Shown here: positions 12,607 to 22,142 of the stretch, one piece after another
How the letters are laid out: every line of letters starts with the position of its first letter
Position numbering within the stretch: position 1 is the first letter of the stretch
Origin: Coriaria nepalensis
Taxonomy: Eukaryota > Streptophyta > Magnoliopsida > Cucurbitales > Coriariaceae
Length of the DNA stretch: 64,000 bases
Reading direction: 5' to 3'
NCBI GenBank assembly: GCA_027186245.1
Contig: CP114495.1
Span: 1,007,001-1,071,000, forward strand
The notes under the pieces: generated by a model
Database searches by the model: none
What the model was told of the DNA's origin: nothing
Seen by the model: only the letters and a program-made list of their open reading frames with translations
Position numbers and translations under genes: made by a program

Positions 12607-12955
12607 TAACTAATGAGGAAATGGGATATTCAAGTAACATCCCTTCTTTCCTGTATGCTATGAAGTGAGTATAATTAAAATAAATAAAAATGCAGTCATT
12701 TAGCTTCTTCCAATCAATCTAATTAGTCCGTAAGTTTTGTCCGAAAAAAAAAATGTCACGCTATGGGTGTCCGAATATTGACCGGCCAACTAATCCCTTA
12801 TCCATATTCTTACCAAGTATGTATAGTGTCACATGTGCATATATATTCTCTTCATGTTCAATACTTCCAAATGCCAAATCTAGCATGTAATTGTGACATT
12901 GCCAAAGAAAAGTCTGAATCGTTCGTCATTCATCGTTAGTCTAGAAAGATAAATC
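12607..12955. other. Spacer between SPH loci
   Basis: 3' flank of the intact SPH gene and 5' flank of the next relic. No coding signal seen. Confidence 0.45.
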
Positions 12956-13137
12956 CATCTCGGTTTCCATACTTTAGGAAAAGGCCGTGAATTTTAATGG
13001 CATTTCGAGGTCGATTTTATACCCAATATGTTGTTCTCTGTGAGGCTATAAGCATATATATTACTGGGTAGCCAAAGAGACGAATATTTTTTAAGGTTGT
13101 GAGGTTATTGGTCTTTATTGGAATAAAATGGCCATGA
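12956..13137 (+). pseudogene. S-protein homolog pseudogene 6, short relic
   Basis: The text resembles the middle of pseudogene 3 at 9660-9860: ISVSIL, GKGREF, a stop, WHFEVDFIPNMLF, then a deletion and YYWVAKETNIF, a stop and GCEVIG. Several stops and shifts occur in about 180 bases. It looks like a degraded partial duplicate of the 9484 locus. Confidence 0.65.
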
Positions 13138-13705
13138 GTAAAGAGATGCAAGTGTCTATCATATAATGTAATTATGTAACTTATATCATATTATGTGAAG
13201 TGTGTCATGTTATAAGTAATAAGTGACTTATCCAGTGAGAGTTAAATTCAAACTCTGAGTACGTTATTCTTGAGATGATATGTTGACTTATCCGATGACA
13301 TATTGAAACCTATCAGTCTCTCGAGATGGGTCAAGAAACATCCCGATTATTATAAAAAATGCTTTTACTATTAAGGAAAAAAGACATAAATAAAAGATAT
13401 AAAAAAAAAAAAAAACAGAAATCACATAAAAGAGATCAAGACAAACTAATTTTGACATGTTTTATTTAACGTTACATTTTAGGCACCGAGTCCAAGACAG
13501 TCTTTTACTTTACAACTACAATATTGTTCATATCCGTATATCTAAAAGACTACAACAAAGCCATGCAATTTAGCCCTTTGATTATGAGTTATCCGTAAAA
13601 TTTCAGTTATATGCCAACATTGATAAACTTTATCACCACTCTGATATAAATAATCGGATTACAAGTACAAAGAAAGGAAGACCCATCAAGCAATACATCA
13701 TCACC
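13138..13705. other. Spacer between SPH loci
   Basis: No coding signal. The last 90 bases (from about 13620) match the upstream region of pseudogene 4 (about 9940-10025), including AAGAAAGGAAGACCCATCAAGC-like text just before the start. This shows that promoter and gene were duplicated together. Confidence 0.5.
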
Positions 13706-14161
13706 ATGATGCCTAGTAGACGTATTCATGTTCTACTAGTTTCCTTCATCCTTGTGACACTACAAGGGCTTTGCCTTTGCTCCACTGTTAATGCAAAAGA
13801 TCAAGTTAAGTTTAATAATCCTTGGCATGTATATCATGTTCATGTTATAAACTAAATTACTTTAGACGACAATCAGCTCGTAATTCATTGCAAGTTGGGA
13901 GACGACAATCTTGGAGTGCGATTTCTTCTAAGGCAGGACGATGAATTTCAATGGCATTTTAAAATCAACTATATCGGGACTACATTATTCTTTTGTCGTA
14001 TGAAGTGGGATGAACATGATACTATTTTCGATGTGTTTAAGGCAAGCTATGAAGGTAATCTTTGCGACGGTACTAAGAACGTTTATTGGACGGCAACGGA
14101 TAAGACTATTAATGAAGGTTGTATTAGTTCTGCTGTGTTTAGAGACCATCCATGGCCATAA
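13706..14161 (+). pseudogene. S-protein homolog with a single premature stop
   Basis: From the ATG at 13706 one frame covers the full gene: leader MMPSRRIHVLLVSFILVTLQ, then WHVYHVHVIN, TAA, ITLDDNQLVIHCKLGDDNLG, DEFQWHFKINYIGTTLFFC, TIFDVF, NVYWTATD, EGC and the ending DHPWP. The only lesion I see is the TAA at residue 51, where relatives have asparagine or a similar residue in the HVHVINN motif. One base change (for example AAA to TAA) would explain it. Everything downstream is undamaged, so the loss is very recent. It may be polymorphic, or a base-call error could be the cause. If transcribed, it would give only a leader plus about 25 residues. Confidence 0.85.
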
Positions 14162-15088
14162 GGAGATAGAATTAGGGATATTGCCTATCGTGTAGTTGAT
14201 CCCTTAAATAATAACGTTAAAATTCATTTCCAATGTTCATTTGGATAGGCATTGATAGATCAATAATTTGGTTACTAATCACTTCGTAGTACTAATTAAT
14301 TAAACAATTGAAACAGTACATGAAACTGTTAGAAAACAGAACTCAAATAGGTATGTAAAACCAAGAACAGAGGAAGTGAAAAAATGCAGCAAAATAGATT
14401 GAGTAACCTTGAATGTTTTACACCTTAAATAACAACATATCGAACAAATAGATTATAAGATCACCAACTATATATCTTAAATTAAGTAAAAACAAGATTA
14501 AAAAGTAAAGACTAATATAACTAATGATTAATTATATCACAAATCAGAAAAGTATGACTTTTATAGCATACTTAGCTGCAGAAGCATTTCAGCAACTGTC
14601 AAAGAGTCCAATGGACAAACCTGATCTAAACATAGTTCTTGGCTTCAAAAAGTTGATCAGCACAATTAAAACAATGGAAAATGAGTGATGAAAATAAAGA
14701 TCCGGCCATCACAAATAACAATAACCTCTGACTTGTTCTGCAAGCAACAAATAAACTAAAACTGTAGCTGTCGATTATGTCTATCCATAAAATACGTCGA
14801 CCGATCGAGCACTCAGCTATAATAGACTATAATTCATTCAATTTTAATTCGATCTGACTGATTTTTTTTTTTTTTTTTTGCAACAAGTTTACGTTAGCCT
14901 CTTTTAATTATAGAAATAGTAGTCAATGCCAAAATCCACCAAAAACAAAAAGTGAATTATTTAGTAAACTTAGACCATTCTCAAACTAATTGATTTCTAA
15001 TAGAAACATAGGGTCTGGAATAATTGGAAACATCAATATCTAACAGGAATATTAAAACCGAGATGGTGGGCGGCGCGCGGTTATTTTC
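14162..15088. other. AT-rich spacer, nothing coding seen
   Basis: 3' flank of the single-stop SPH locus followed by unrelated AT-rich text with a T-run at about 14862-14879. I recognise no element ends or genes. Confidence 0.45.
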
Positions 15089-15185
15089 CTAAGGCCAAGG
15101 TTGTTTTTTCCTAGGGAAACCACCTTCGGTACATGTTTCATAGATGCCACTCTCCGCCGTGTACCAGTAGACATTCAATTCTGAA
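15089..15185 (-). pseudogene. S-protein homolog C-terminal fragment on the minus strand
   Basis: Read on the minus strand this gives ELNVYWYTAESGIYETCTEG, then GFPRKKQPWP and TAG, an undamaged SPH C-terminus. No N-terminal part is visible upstream on that strand. The bases just upstream (TTATCCATTTCAG) form a good splice acceptor, unusual for a family that is normally intronless. It is the only member of the 8-27 kb array facing left. It could be an inverted partial duplicate or the last exon of a gene whose first exon I cannot find. Confidence 0.65.
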
Positions 15186-15382
15186 ATGGATAAGATGTAA
15201 TAAGAACTATTACACTGTTGCAATCTAAAATAAAATGTTTAATCAGCGTGACATGTAGAAACTCGTTAGTCAACATAAGAAAGTCTAACCATGTTTATTA
15301 ATAAACATTTGCCTGATCATATCTTCTATATATATAAATCCATATTAGGCAATAGCGAAATTCGGACCGGTACAAATAAAAA

Positions 15383-15500
15383 AATCAATCGTTGACGGTG
15401 TGCACCGCTCCCACGGGTGAGGCGAACTCGGTAAACCGACCGAGTCTGCCACCTTACACCGATTGGAATCGACCGATTCATGTGACACTGACTTGTATTT
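15383..15500. repeat. GC-richer repeat block with GGAATCGACCGATT motif, copy 1
   Basis: The block contains ACTCGGTAAACCGACCGAGT, a short hairpin, and CCTTACACCGATTGGAATCG followed by ACCGATT. Related copies of the CCTTACACTGATCGGAATCG motif occur at about 22610 and 23964, each upstream of an SPH unit. It marks the left edge of the duplicated unit. Confidence 0.6.
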
Positions 15501-15775
15501 ATTTATTTTATTTTTATGATTACAGAAATCCCGAATTAGAGAATGAAATTATTATTGAAATAAATCATTATTGTAATCATTATTGATTGATTTGCTTCGG
15601 TTTGTACATGATATTATATGGACAATGATACAAAAGGTAAGCATTGATGAGTATTCATCAACCTATATTAACTAATTTCCATATTCTCCTCTCGTCAACA
15701 TATATGATAAGCAGGAAATTAATCACGTACGACATTAATTCCCATAAAATTCTTCCGTTACTATAGACCATATAT

Positions 15776-15889
15776 TTGCCTCTCCTATCTTCTATATATA
15801 TATATATATATATATAGATCCATATAACATATTGCCACGGTCACAAGTAGAGAAGGAAAAGAAACCATATTTCTTAATACCTAATAGTA
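15776..15889 (+). promoter_or_regulatory. Conserved SPH proximal promoter block
   Basis: TTTGCCTCTCCTATCTTCT, then a TATATA run (about 15792-15817), then GATCCATATAACATATTGCC and the leader GAAAAGAAACCATA lie directly before the start codon at 15890. The same arrangement recurs at about 23727-23830, 24259-24357 and 26180-26276, so this is the shared core promoter and 5' leader of this SPH subgroup. Confidence 0.7.
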
Positions 15890-16333
15890 ATGCCTATCAC
15901 CTTTATAAATCGTCCTATACTTCTCACCCTTGTGGTATTACAAGTGCTTTGTTGTCTTGTTTCTGCACGACCGGTTGATTCAGATGGATTCTTTAAGAAC
16001 ACATACCATGTCCATGTTATCAGCAACATTTCCTCCGGTGTGGACCCACTAATCATCCATTGTCAATCTAAAGACAACGATCTCGGCATTCACTCTCTGA
16101 AAAAAGGTGAAGAATTTCAATGGCACTTCTCAATCAACTTTTTCGAGACGACACTTTTCTTCTGTAACATGAAATGGGGTGCAAAGGACATGAGCTTTGA
16201 TGTTTTTCGGGCTACTGATGCTGATGATACTTGTTATTCCTTGAATACTTATTGGCAAGTAAATGAGGTTGGTGCTATAGAAGCTTGTGAAATAAATTCA
16301 GATGATCCTGGAAAAAAATATCCATGGCCATGA
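15890..16333 (+). CDS. S-protein homolog (SPH), secreted
   Basis: Intact, intronless, 147 residues. Signal peptide about 1-26 (ILLTLVVLQVLCCLVSA). Mature motifs: TYHVHVISNISSGVDPLIIH, CQSKDNDLGIHSL, EEFQWHFSINF, TTLFFCNMKW, MSFDVF, NTYWQVNEVGAIEACEIN and the ending KYPWP. The four family cysteines fall in IIHC, LFFC, DDTC and IEAC. It is nearly identical in layout to the genes at 24358 and 26277, with which it shares a promoter block. The copia insertion lies about 490 bases downstream. The small extracellular beta-sandwich fold is a family property; its partner or receptor is unknown. Confidence 0.94.
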   Translation: MPITFINRPILLTLVVLQVLCCLVSARPVDSDGFFKNTYHVHVISNISSGVDPLIIHCQSKDNDLGIHSLKKGEEFQWHFSINFFETTLFFCNMKWGAKDMSFDVFRATDADDTCYSLNTYWQVNEVGAIEACEINSDDPGKKYPWP

Positions 16334-16820
16334 GAGAAGCCATGTTATTGTTTATCATGTCGGTCGCAATTATCTATCATATATATTCGCTTTACAAGTT
16401 AATAATAACAGATGTTCTTTTAAGAATGTGTTGTAATGAGCGATCTATCCATTTATTTTATGATTCATTAACATATATATATATATATATATATGTCTTG
16501 TAGCGAATTGAAATCATAAGATGTTTGTGTTGTGAATTTCACAGTATTGAATATTCTCTTACAAGAGATTTATATCAAAACACTTAGGGCATACGTACTG
16601 ATTAATATTCTCTTGCACGATTTGAAAACTTGGAACTCTTTCAAAAATCGAAAGGTGGATTCAAAACTGTCTGGTTTTGATCTCTTCACATTCTCAGGAT
16701 CAAAGAAGCAAATTTCGTATGATGAGATTTTTATTTTCACTACTAAACAAAAATACAAGTCCGTGGACTTAAAGATGTGCATTGGCTGATTGGGGTCGGT
16801 TTTGGCTAAAATCGTATGCC
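16334..16820. other. 3' flank of SPH gene, pre-insertion site of copia element
   Basis: A (TA)n microsatellite lies at about 16471-16494. An 85-codon open frame at 16532-16789 has no recognisable family and an AT-rich composition. The stretch ends at the element's target duplication. Confidence 0.5.
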
Positions 16821-16825
16821 AAACC
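16821..16825. repeat. Target site duplication AAACC, left copy
   Basis: AAACC immediately precedes the left LTR and is repeated immediately after the right LTR at 22138-22142, the 5-bp duplication expected of a copia integrase. Confidence 0.93.
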
Positions 16826-17477
16826 TGTTGGAAAATGAAAGACAAGATTCAAGACTTGCTCTCTACTTCCTCAAGAACAGATTTTAGACCAAAACCCAGA
16901 AAAAAACAGCAATGAACTTCAGCTTATGAAAAACACATTCAATCTGTTTTTTTCATTAAAAGTTAGAGTCTAAATACTTACATAAAGATAAAACAAGGTA
17001 CATGAATAGTTAACCATTAAATGGCCACATTCTCAGCAGAAGCAACACTTACAATCACCTTACCTATATTACTTTCAATCAAAAACAGAAAAGGTACAAG
17101 AAAACCAGAAAAACTGGAAAATGCACTCAACTACACTAGCCATGGCCAAAAAAGGTGAAATACGATTCCAAAGCTTTCCAAATTTCACCAGCAGCTTCAA
17201 CACACTTCAATCAACATATCAAACTTGCTTGAATACAAAAAATATCCGTTGGAGCTGCCCAACTTCAATTCACCTCCCACTGCAGTAACCAAAAGCAGAG
17301 AAGCCAGATTTGGATCTAACTTGAGTTCCTTTGATCCGATCTGAGTGAAATTTGTTCCTACATGTTTAAATTGATGTAGGGAAGCTACCGGAACGAGAGT
17401 CAACGCCAAAAAAAATGATCACAAAAAAGTCAACTTTTTCACCTCCTTTGATGAGTGAAGTATCACACCTTCAAACA
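16826..17477 (-). repeat. 3' LTR of the copia element
   Basis: Starts TGTTGGAAAATG and ends CTTCAAACA on the plus strand. The same 652-base sequence as the right LTR. The polyprotein stop codon lies 15 bases inside it. Confidence 0.96.
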
Positions 17478-20400
17478 CTCCCCCTTGATACAATTACTCA
17501 TCACACCAATCTTAAACTTGAATTCTTCAAACTTTGCAGTAGCCAGGGGCTTAGTAAACCCATCTGCAATTTGCTCTTCTGATTTGCAATGAACTAATCT
17601 CACTTCCCCATTCTTCACCCTTTCTCTTATGGCATGAAATTTCACTAGGATATGTTTTGTCCTTCCAAAATAAACTGGATTTTCAGAGATTGCAATAGCA
17701 GATTTGCTATCACAATGTATGACAGTAGATGAGCTGGGATTGAAATTCAATTCTAGTAAAACCTTTCGAATCCATATGGCTTGATTGGTGGCATGAGCAG
17801 CAGCCACATATTCAGCCTCAGCTGTTGATTGAGCCACAACACTTTGCTTCTTGGAACTCCAGCAAAACATCCCCGAGCCAAGTGAGAAGCAAAAACCACT
17901 TGTGCTCTTAGCATCATCAAGAGAGCCTGCCCAATCACTGTCCACATGTCCTTCTAGTTTCAATTCTCCCCCTTCATACAGAATTCCATGAGAAAGAGAT
18001 CCATTAAGGTACCTGAGGATCCTTTTAGCAGCCCCCATATGCAATTGAGAAGGATTATTCATGAACCGAGACAGAACACATACAGAATACATGATGTCCG
18101 GTCTTGTTGATGTGAGGTACATCAAGCCTCCAATTAGACTTCTGAATAAGGTTTCATCCACCCTTGATGAACCATCATCCCTTCTGAATTTCTCATTTGC
18201 AGCCTTTGGAGTGGATACTGATTTGCTAGATTCCATGTTGAACTTCTTCATCAGATTCTTAGCATACTTCTCTTGAGACACAAACACCCCCTTCTCAGAT
18301 TGGAACACTTCCATTCCCAAAAAGAAACTCATCAATCCCAAGTCTGTCATCTCAAATTCAGCTTCCATTTCTTTTTTGAATTCTATTATCAAACTGATCT
18401 CATTTCCAGTTATGAGCAAATCATCTACATATAGAGAGATTATGAGTAAGGATGAACCTGATTGTTTGATGTAGAGAGTAGGATCACTTTCACTTCTACT
18501 AAAACCAGCATTAGACAAATAAGCATCTATCCTGCTATACCAAGCTCTAGGAGCTTGTTTTAGCCCATATAAAGCCTTTTTCAGCTTGTATACCTTCCCT
18601 TCTTCTCCTCTCTCTTCAAACCCTTCAGGCTGCTCGACATAGACTTCTTCTTCTAATATTCCATTCAAGAAAGCTGACTTCACATCAAGATGATGAATTG
18701 ACCAAGATTTCCTTGCAGCCAATGCAATGATCAACCTGATTGTGTCAAGTCTGGCCACTGGTGCAAATGTCTCAGCATAATCCACTCCATATTGTTGGGA
18801 GAAACCCTTCACTACTAATCGAGCTTTAAATCTATTTACTGAGCTGTCAGCATTGAGCTTCAGTTTGAATATCCACTTTAGCTTGATTATTTTTTTCTTC
18901 TCAGGCTTCTCAACCAGACTCCAAGTCTGATTTTTAGTGATCATCCTTAATTCTTCTTTCATAGCCTTTATCCATCCTTCATCTCTTCTAGCTTCTTCAT
19001 AGCAACATGGCTCAACTTGAGTAGAATTACACCTTTGGTAAACATCATCAAGAGTTCTGTATCTTGGATTTATTGGCTCAGCATCATCATCATCAGGATC
19101 ATCAGTAGGAGTTTGATCTTGACTTTCTTCAAGAAGGTTATACAGCCCATCACTTGCATCTTCACCTTCCCATTTGAAGATTGCTTCTTCATCAAACTTC
19201 ACATCTCTGCTGACTGAGATTTTCTCAACTTCAGGATAGAAAATTCTATAACCTTTTGATTCTGTGCTATACCCGATCAGTATTCCCTTTTCACTTTTCA
19301 TAGAGAGTTTGTCTCTCTTACCATCTGAAATGTGAGAAAAACACACAGCTCCAAATATTCTAAGGTGAGATACTGAAGGTTTCACACTAAGCCAAGCCTC
19401 ATGAGGAGTTTTGCCTTCCACTGACTTGGTAGGCAGCTTGTTGAGCAAGTACACAGCAGTGTTGGCTGCTTCTGCCCAAAACTTCCTTGGCATCCTCTTC
19501 TCAACCATCATGCTTCTTACCATCTCCATAATGGTTCTGTTTTTCCTTTCTGAGACCCCATTTTGCTGTGGAGAATAGGGCACTGTCAGCTGGTGGATGA
19601 TCCCTTCATTCTCACAGAATTGCTTAAAAACATTTGAGGTGTACTCTCCACCATTATCAGACCTCAAAGTCTTCAGCTTCATCCCGCTTTGTGTCTCCAC
19701 ATGCTTCTTGAATTTTACAAAGGTGCTGAACACTTCTGATTTTTCCTTCAGGAAGTAAATCCAGCAAAATCTGGTTATGTCATCTATGAAGATGAGAAAA
19801 TATTTGCTTCCATTCAATGAGACTTCTCTCATTGGTCCACATACATCCGAGTGAACCAGCTCTAGCTTCTCCAAAGCTCTGTGTGATTGATTTTTAGGAA
19901 ATGACTTCCTACTCAACTTGCCAAATTGACAGCTTTCACACACTCTATCTTGTGGTTGGACTGAGGGCAAGTCATCAACCATTCCTTTAGAGTTCAGGTT
20001 CTGAATGGCCTTGAGATCAAAGTGTCCAAACCTCTTATGCCATGACCAAGATTCATCTTCCTTACACCTGAGAGCTTGATGATCCCATTGCACAGAAAAA
20101 CTATTATGACTAACTTGGACTTTAGCCACTTGTTTTCTGTTTGGATCTAAAATGGTGCAATGATTGTCTTGAAACAGCAAGACATACCCACTTCTCATCA
20201 ACTGACCAACACTCAACAGATTATGTTTCAGATCTGGAACCAACAGAACATTGGTGATAAGCTTGGTACCTTTCTTAGTCTTTACCGATACTGTACCTCT
20301 CCCTTTAGCTCTGACTTTCTCCCCATTTCCAACTGTGATTCCAGTCGTGAAACTTGTGTCCAGGTCTCTGAATATGCTCTCATCATGAGCCATATGATTG

Positions 20401-21386
20401 GTGCATCCACTGTCTATGAGCCACCCTTCTCTGGATTCACCATGGTCAGAATCTGCAGCCATGAAGAGAGTTTCTTCATTCTGAACTTCAGGTGCTGGTG
20501 CTTGTTGAGATTTTTGTGCCCCTTTCTCTCTGTTCTTCTTGAAGCAATTTTTCTCAATATGACCAAACATCTTGCAGTAATAACATTGAGGTTTGTCCTT
20601 CCATCGACAGAATTTTTCAGAATGCCCTTTCCTCTTGCATATCGAGCATGGAGGAAAACTTTTCTTCCTTTCTGAGCTGCCTGAACCAGAAGGGGAACAA
20701 GCCTGAGACTTCTTCCAAGGCTTGTGCTTATGCTCAGCATGGAAAGCACCTTCAACTTCTTCATCTTTCTTCTTTGCATGCCTAGACTCATTTGCTTCTA
20801 AGGAGCCTGTGAGTTCTGACATGGTTAGAGAGCTGAGGTCTTTGCTTTCCTCTATGGCATCAATCTTGGAGTCGAATTTGGACAGAACACTGACCAACAT
20901 CTTATCAACCAACATCTTTTCTGTGACATTCTCTCCAAATGTCTTCATCTGGTTTGAGACTTCCATCATTCTCCCTGCATAGTCTTTGATGGATTCTGTC
21001 TCCTTCATTCTCAACCTCTCAAAGTCTCTTTTGAGGTTCAAGAGCCTGATGTTCCTTACTCTTTCAGATCCTTGAAACTCCTTCTTCAAGACTTCCCATG
21101 CATCTTTAGCTACAGACAAGCTAATGATCCGAGAGAATAGCTTGTCATCAATTCCAGATTGAATAATAGCCAAAGCTCTGAAGTTGTTCTGTTTTTCTAT
21201 CTTTTGTTGTCTGATCTGTTCAAGTGTGAAGTCCACCTCTTCAGATGGTGGTGCATAGCCATCTTCCACTGTTTCCCAGAGTCCATGAGCACGGAGATAG
21301 GTAGTCATCTTGACTGACCAAAACGGATAGCCTTCACCACTGAAAACTGGCGGTGAAAGTATGTTAACACCTTGATTGGGGGCCAT
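17463..21386 (-). CDS. Copia Gag-Pol polyprotein
   Basis: A single frame of 1307 residues. N-terminal Gag domain of the UBN2/DUF4219 kind (FSGEGYPFWSVKMTTYLRAH). Two CCHC zinc knuckles around 246-280 (CSICKRKGHSEKFC and CYYCKMFGHIEKNC). Aspartic protease with DSG (GWLIDSGCTNHM) near 327. Pre-integrase HH-CC motif (HKRFGH, then CESCQFGK). Integrase core with HSDVCGP, RSDNGGEY and the PQQNGVSERKN glutamate near 520-650. Reverse transcriptase with VARLDTIRLIIALAA, LDVKSAFLNG and the catalytic YVDDLLITG. RNase H with HVDSDWAG, STAEAEY and CDSKSA. The usual aspartate of the TKHID motif is replaced (TKHILVKFH); other copia lineages also vary here. The order protease-integrase-RT-RNase H defines Ty1/copia. 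No stop or shift is seen. Confidence 0.97.
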   Translation of the reverse strand: MAPNQGVNILSPPVFSGEGYPFWSVKMTTYLRAHGLWETVEDGYAPPSEEVDFTLEQIRQQKIEKQNNFRALAIIQSGIDDKLFSRIISLSVAKDAWEVLKKEFQGSERVRNIRLLNLKRDFERLRMKETESIKDYAGRMMEVSNQMKTFGENVTEKMLVDKMLVSVLSKFDSKIDAIEESKDLSSLTMSELTGSLEANESRHAKKKDEEVEGAFHAEHKHKPWKKSQACSPSGSGSSERKKSFPPCSICKRKGHSEKFCRWKDKPQCYYCKMFGHIEKNCFKKNREKGAQKSQQAPAPEVQNEETLFMAADSDHGESREGWLIDSGCTNHMAHDESIFRDLDTSFTTGITVGNGEKVRAKGRGTVSVKTKKGTKLITNVLLVPDLKHNLLSVGQLMRSGYVLLFQDNHCTILDPNRKQVAKVQVSHNSFSVQWDHQALRCKEDESWSWHKRFGHFDLKAIQNLNSKGMVDDLPSVQPQDRVCESCQFGKLSRKSFPKNQSHRALEKLELVHSDVCGPMREVSLNGSKYFLIFIDDITRFCWIYFLKEKSEVFSTFVKFKKHVETQSGMKLKTLRSDNGGEYTSNVFKQFCENEGIIHQLTVPYSPQQNGVSERKNRTIMEMVRSMMVEKRMPRKFWAEAANTAVYLLNKLPTKSVEGKTPHEAWLSVKPSVSHLRIFGAVCFSHISDGKRDKLSMKSEKGILIGYSTESKGYRIFYPEVEKISVSRDVKFDEEAIFKWEGEDASDGLYNLLEESQDQTPTDDPDDDDAEPINPRYRTLDDVYQRCNSTQVEPCCYEEARRDEGWIKAMKEELRMITKNQTWSLVEKPEKKKIIKLKWIFKLKLNADSSVNRFKARLVVKGFSQQYGVDYAETFAPVARLDTIRLIIALAARKSWSIHHLDVKSAFLNGILEEEVYVEQPEGFEERGEEGKVYKLKKALYGLKQAPRAWYSRIDAYLSNAGFSRSESDPTLYIKQSGSSLLIISLYVDDLLITGNEISLIIEFKKEMEAEFEMTDLGLMSFFLGMEVFQSEKGVFVSQEKYAKNLMKKFNMESSKSVSTPKAANEKFRRDDGSSRVDETLFRSLIGGLMYLTSTRPDIMYSVCVLSRFMNNPSQLHMGAAKRILRYLNGSLSHGILYEGGELKLEGHVDSDWAGSLDDAKSTSGFCFSLGSGMFCWSSKKQSVVAQSTAEAEYVAAAHATNQAIWIRKVLLELNFNPSSSTVIHCDSKSAIAISENPVYFGRTKHILVKFHAIRERVKNGEVRLVHCKSEEQIADGFTKPLATAKFEEFKFKIGVMSNCIKGECLKV
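17478..17487 (-). other. Polypurine tract
   Basis: On the minus strand AAGGGGGAG abuts the 3' LTR. It primes plus-strand DNA synthesis in LTR elements. It is also coding, specifying the K-G-E near the polyprotein C-terminus. Confidence 0.85.
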
Positions 21387-21473
21387 GGTGTTTTTCTGGT
21401 TTTTTCCGAATGCTTATGGTTTAGGAACTAACAAGTGAGAAGGTTAAGGCTAGATGAATTGATCTTTAACAAT

Positions 21474-21485
21474 GCTCTGATACCA
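21474..21485 (-). other. Primer-binding site, initiator tRNA-Met
   Basis: TGGTATCAGAGC on the minus strand follows the 5' LTR with no gap. It is complementary to the 3' end of plant initiator methionine tRNA, the usual copia primer. Confidence 0.95.
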
Positions 21486-22137
21486 TGTTGGAAAATGAAA
21501 GACAAGATTCAAGACTTGCTCTCTACTTCCTCAAGAACAGATTTTAGACCAAAACCCAGAAAAAAACAGCAATGAACTTCAGCTTATGAAAAACACATTC
21601 AATCTGTTTTTTTCATTAAAAGTTAGAGTCTAAATACTTACATAAAGATAAAACAAGGTACATGAATAGTTAACCATTAAATGGCCACATTCTCAGCAGA
21701 AGCAACACTTACAATCACCTTACCTATATTACTTTCAATCAAAAACAGAAAAGGTACAAGAAAACCAGAAAAACTGGAAAATGCACTCAACTACACTAGC
21801 CATGGCCAAAAAAGGTGAAATACGATTCCAAAGCTTTCCAAACTTCACCAGCAGCTTCAACACACTTCAATCAACATATCAAACTTGCTTGAATACAAAA
21901 AATATCCGTTGGAGCTGCCCAACTTCAATTCACCTCCCACTGCAGTAACCAAAAGCAGAGAAGCCAGATTTGGATCTAACTTGAGTTCCTTTGATCCGAT
22001 CTGAGTGAAATTTGTTCCTACATGTTTAAATTGATGTAGGGAAGCTACCGGAACGAGAGTCAACGCCAAAAAAATGATCACAAAAAAAGTCAACTTTTTC
22101 ACCTCCTTTGATGAGTGAAGTATCACACCTTCAAACA
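21486..22137 (-). repeat. 5' LTR of the copia element
   Basis: 652 bases, near-identical to the left LTR. It should carry the element's promoter and polyadenylation signals. On the minus strand it contains an open frame (21857-22144 as written, ALTLVPVASLHQ...) that recurs in all three LTR copies of this window. Confidence 0.96.
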
Positions 22138-22142
22138 AAACC

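Larger units (their letters stand above)
16826..22137 (-). mobile_element. Complete Ty1/copia LTR retrotransposon
   Basis: The element is 5.3 kb with 652-base LTRs at both ends (left 16826-17477, right 21486-22137), each TG...CA bounded, and a 5-bp AAACC target duplication. The coding strand is minus, so the right LTR is the 5' LTR. Directly inside it is a primer-binding site complementary to initiator tRNA-Met, and inside the 3' LTR is a purine-rich tract. One uninterrupted polyprotein frame fills the interior. The two LTRs differ, by my reading, by one substitution and two compensating A-run length changes, so insertion is recent. Everything needed for mobility appears present. It sits in the SPH array between the genes at 15890 and 24358. 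Confidence 0.97.

Noticed and set aside
20160..20982. Plus-strand frames inside the copia element (up to 171 codons)
   Set aside because: Antisense of the Gag and protease region without motifs.
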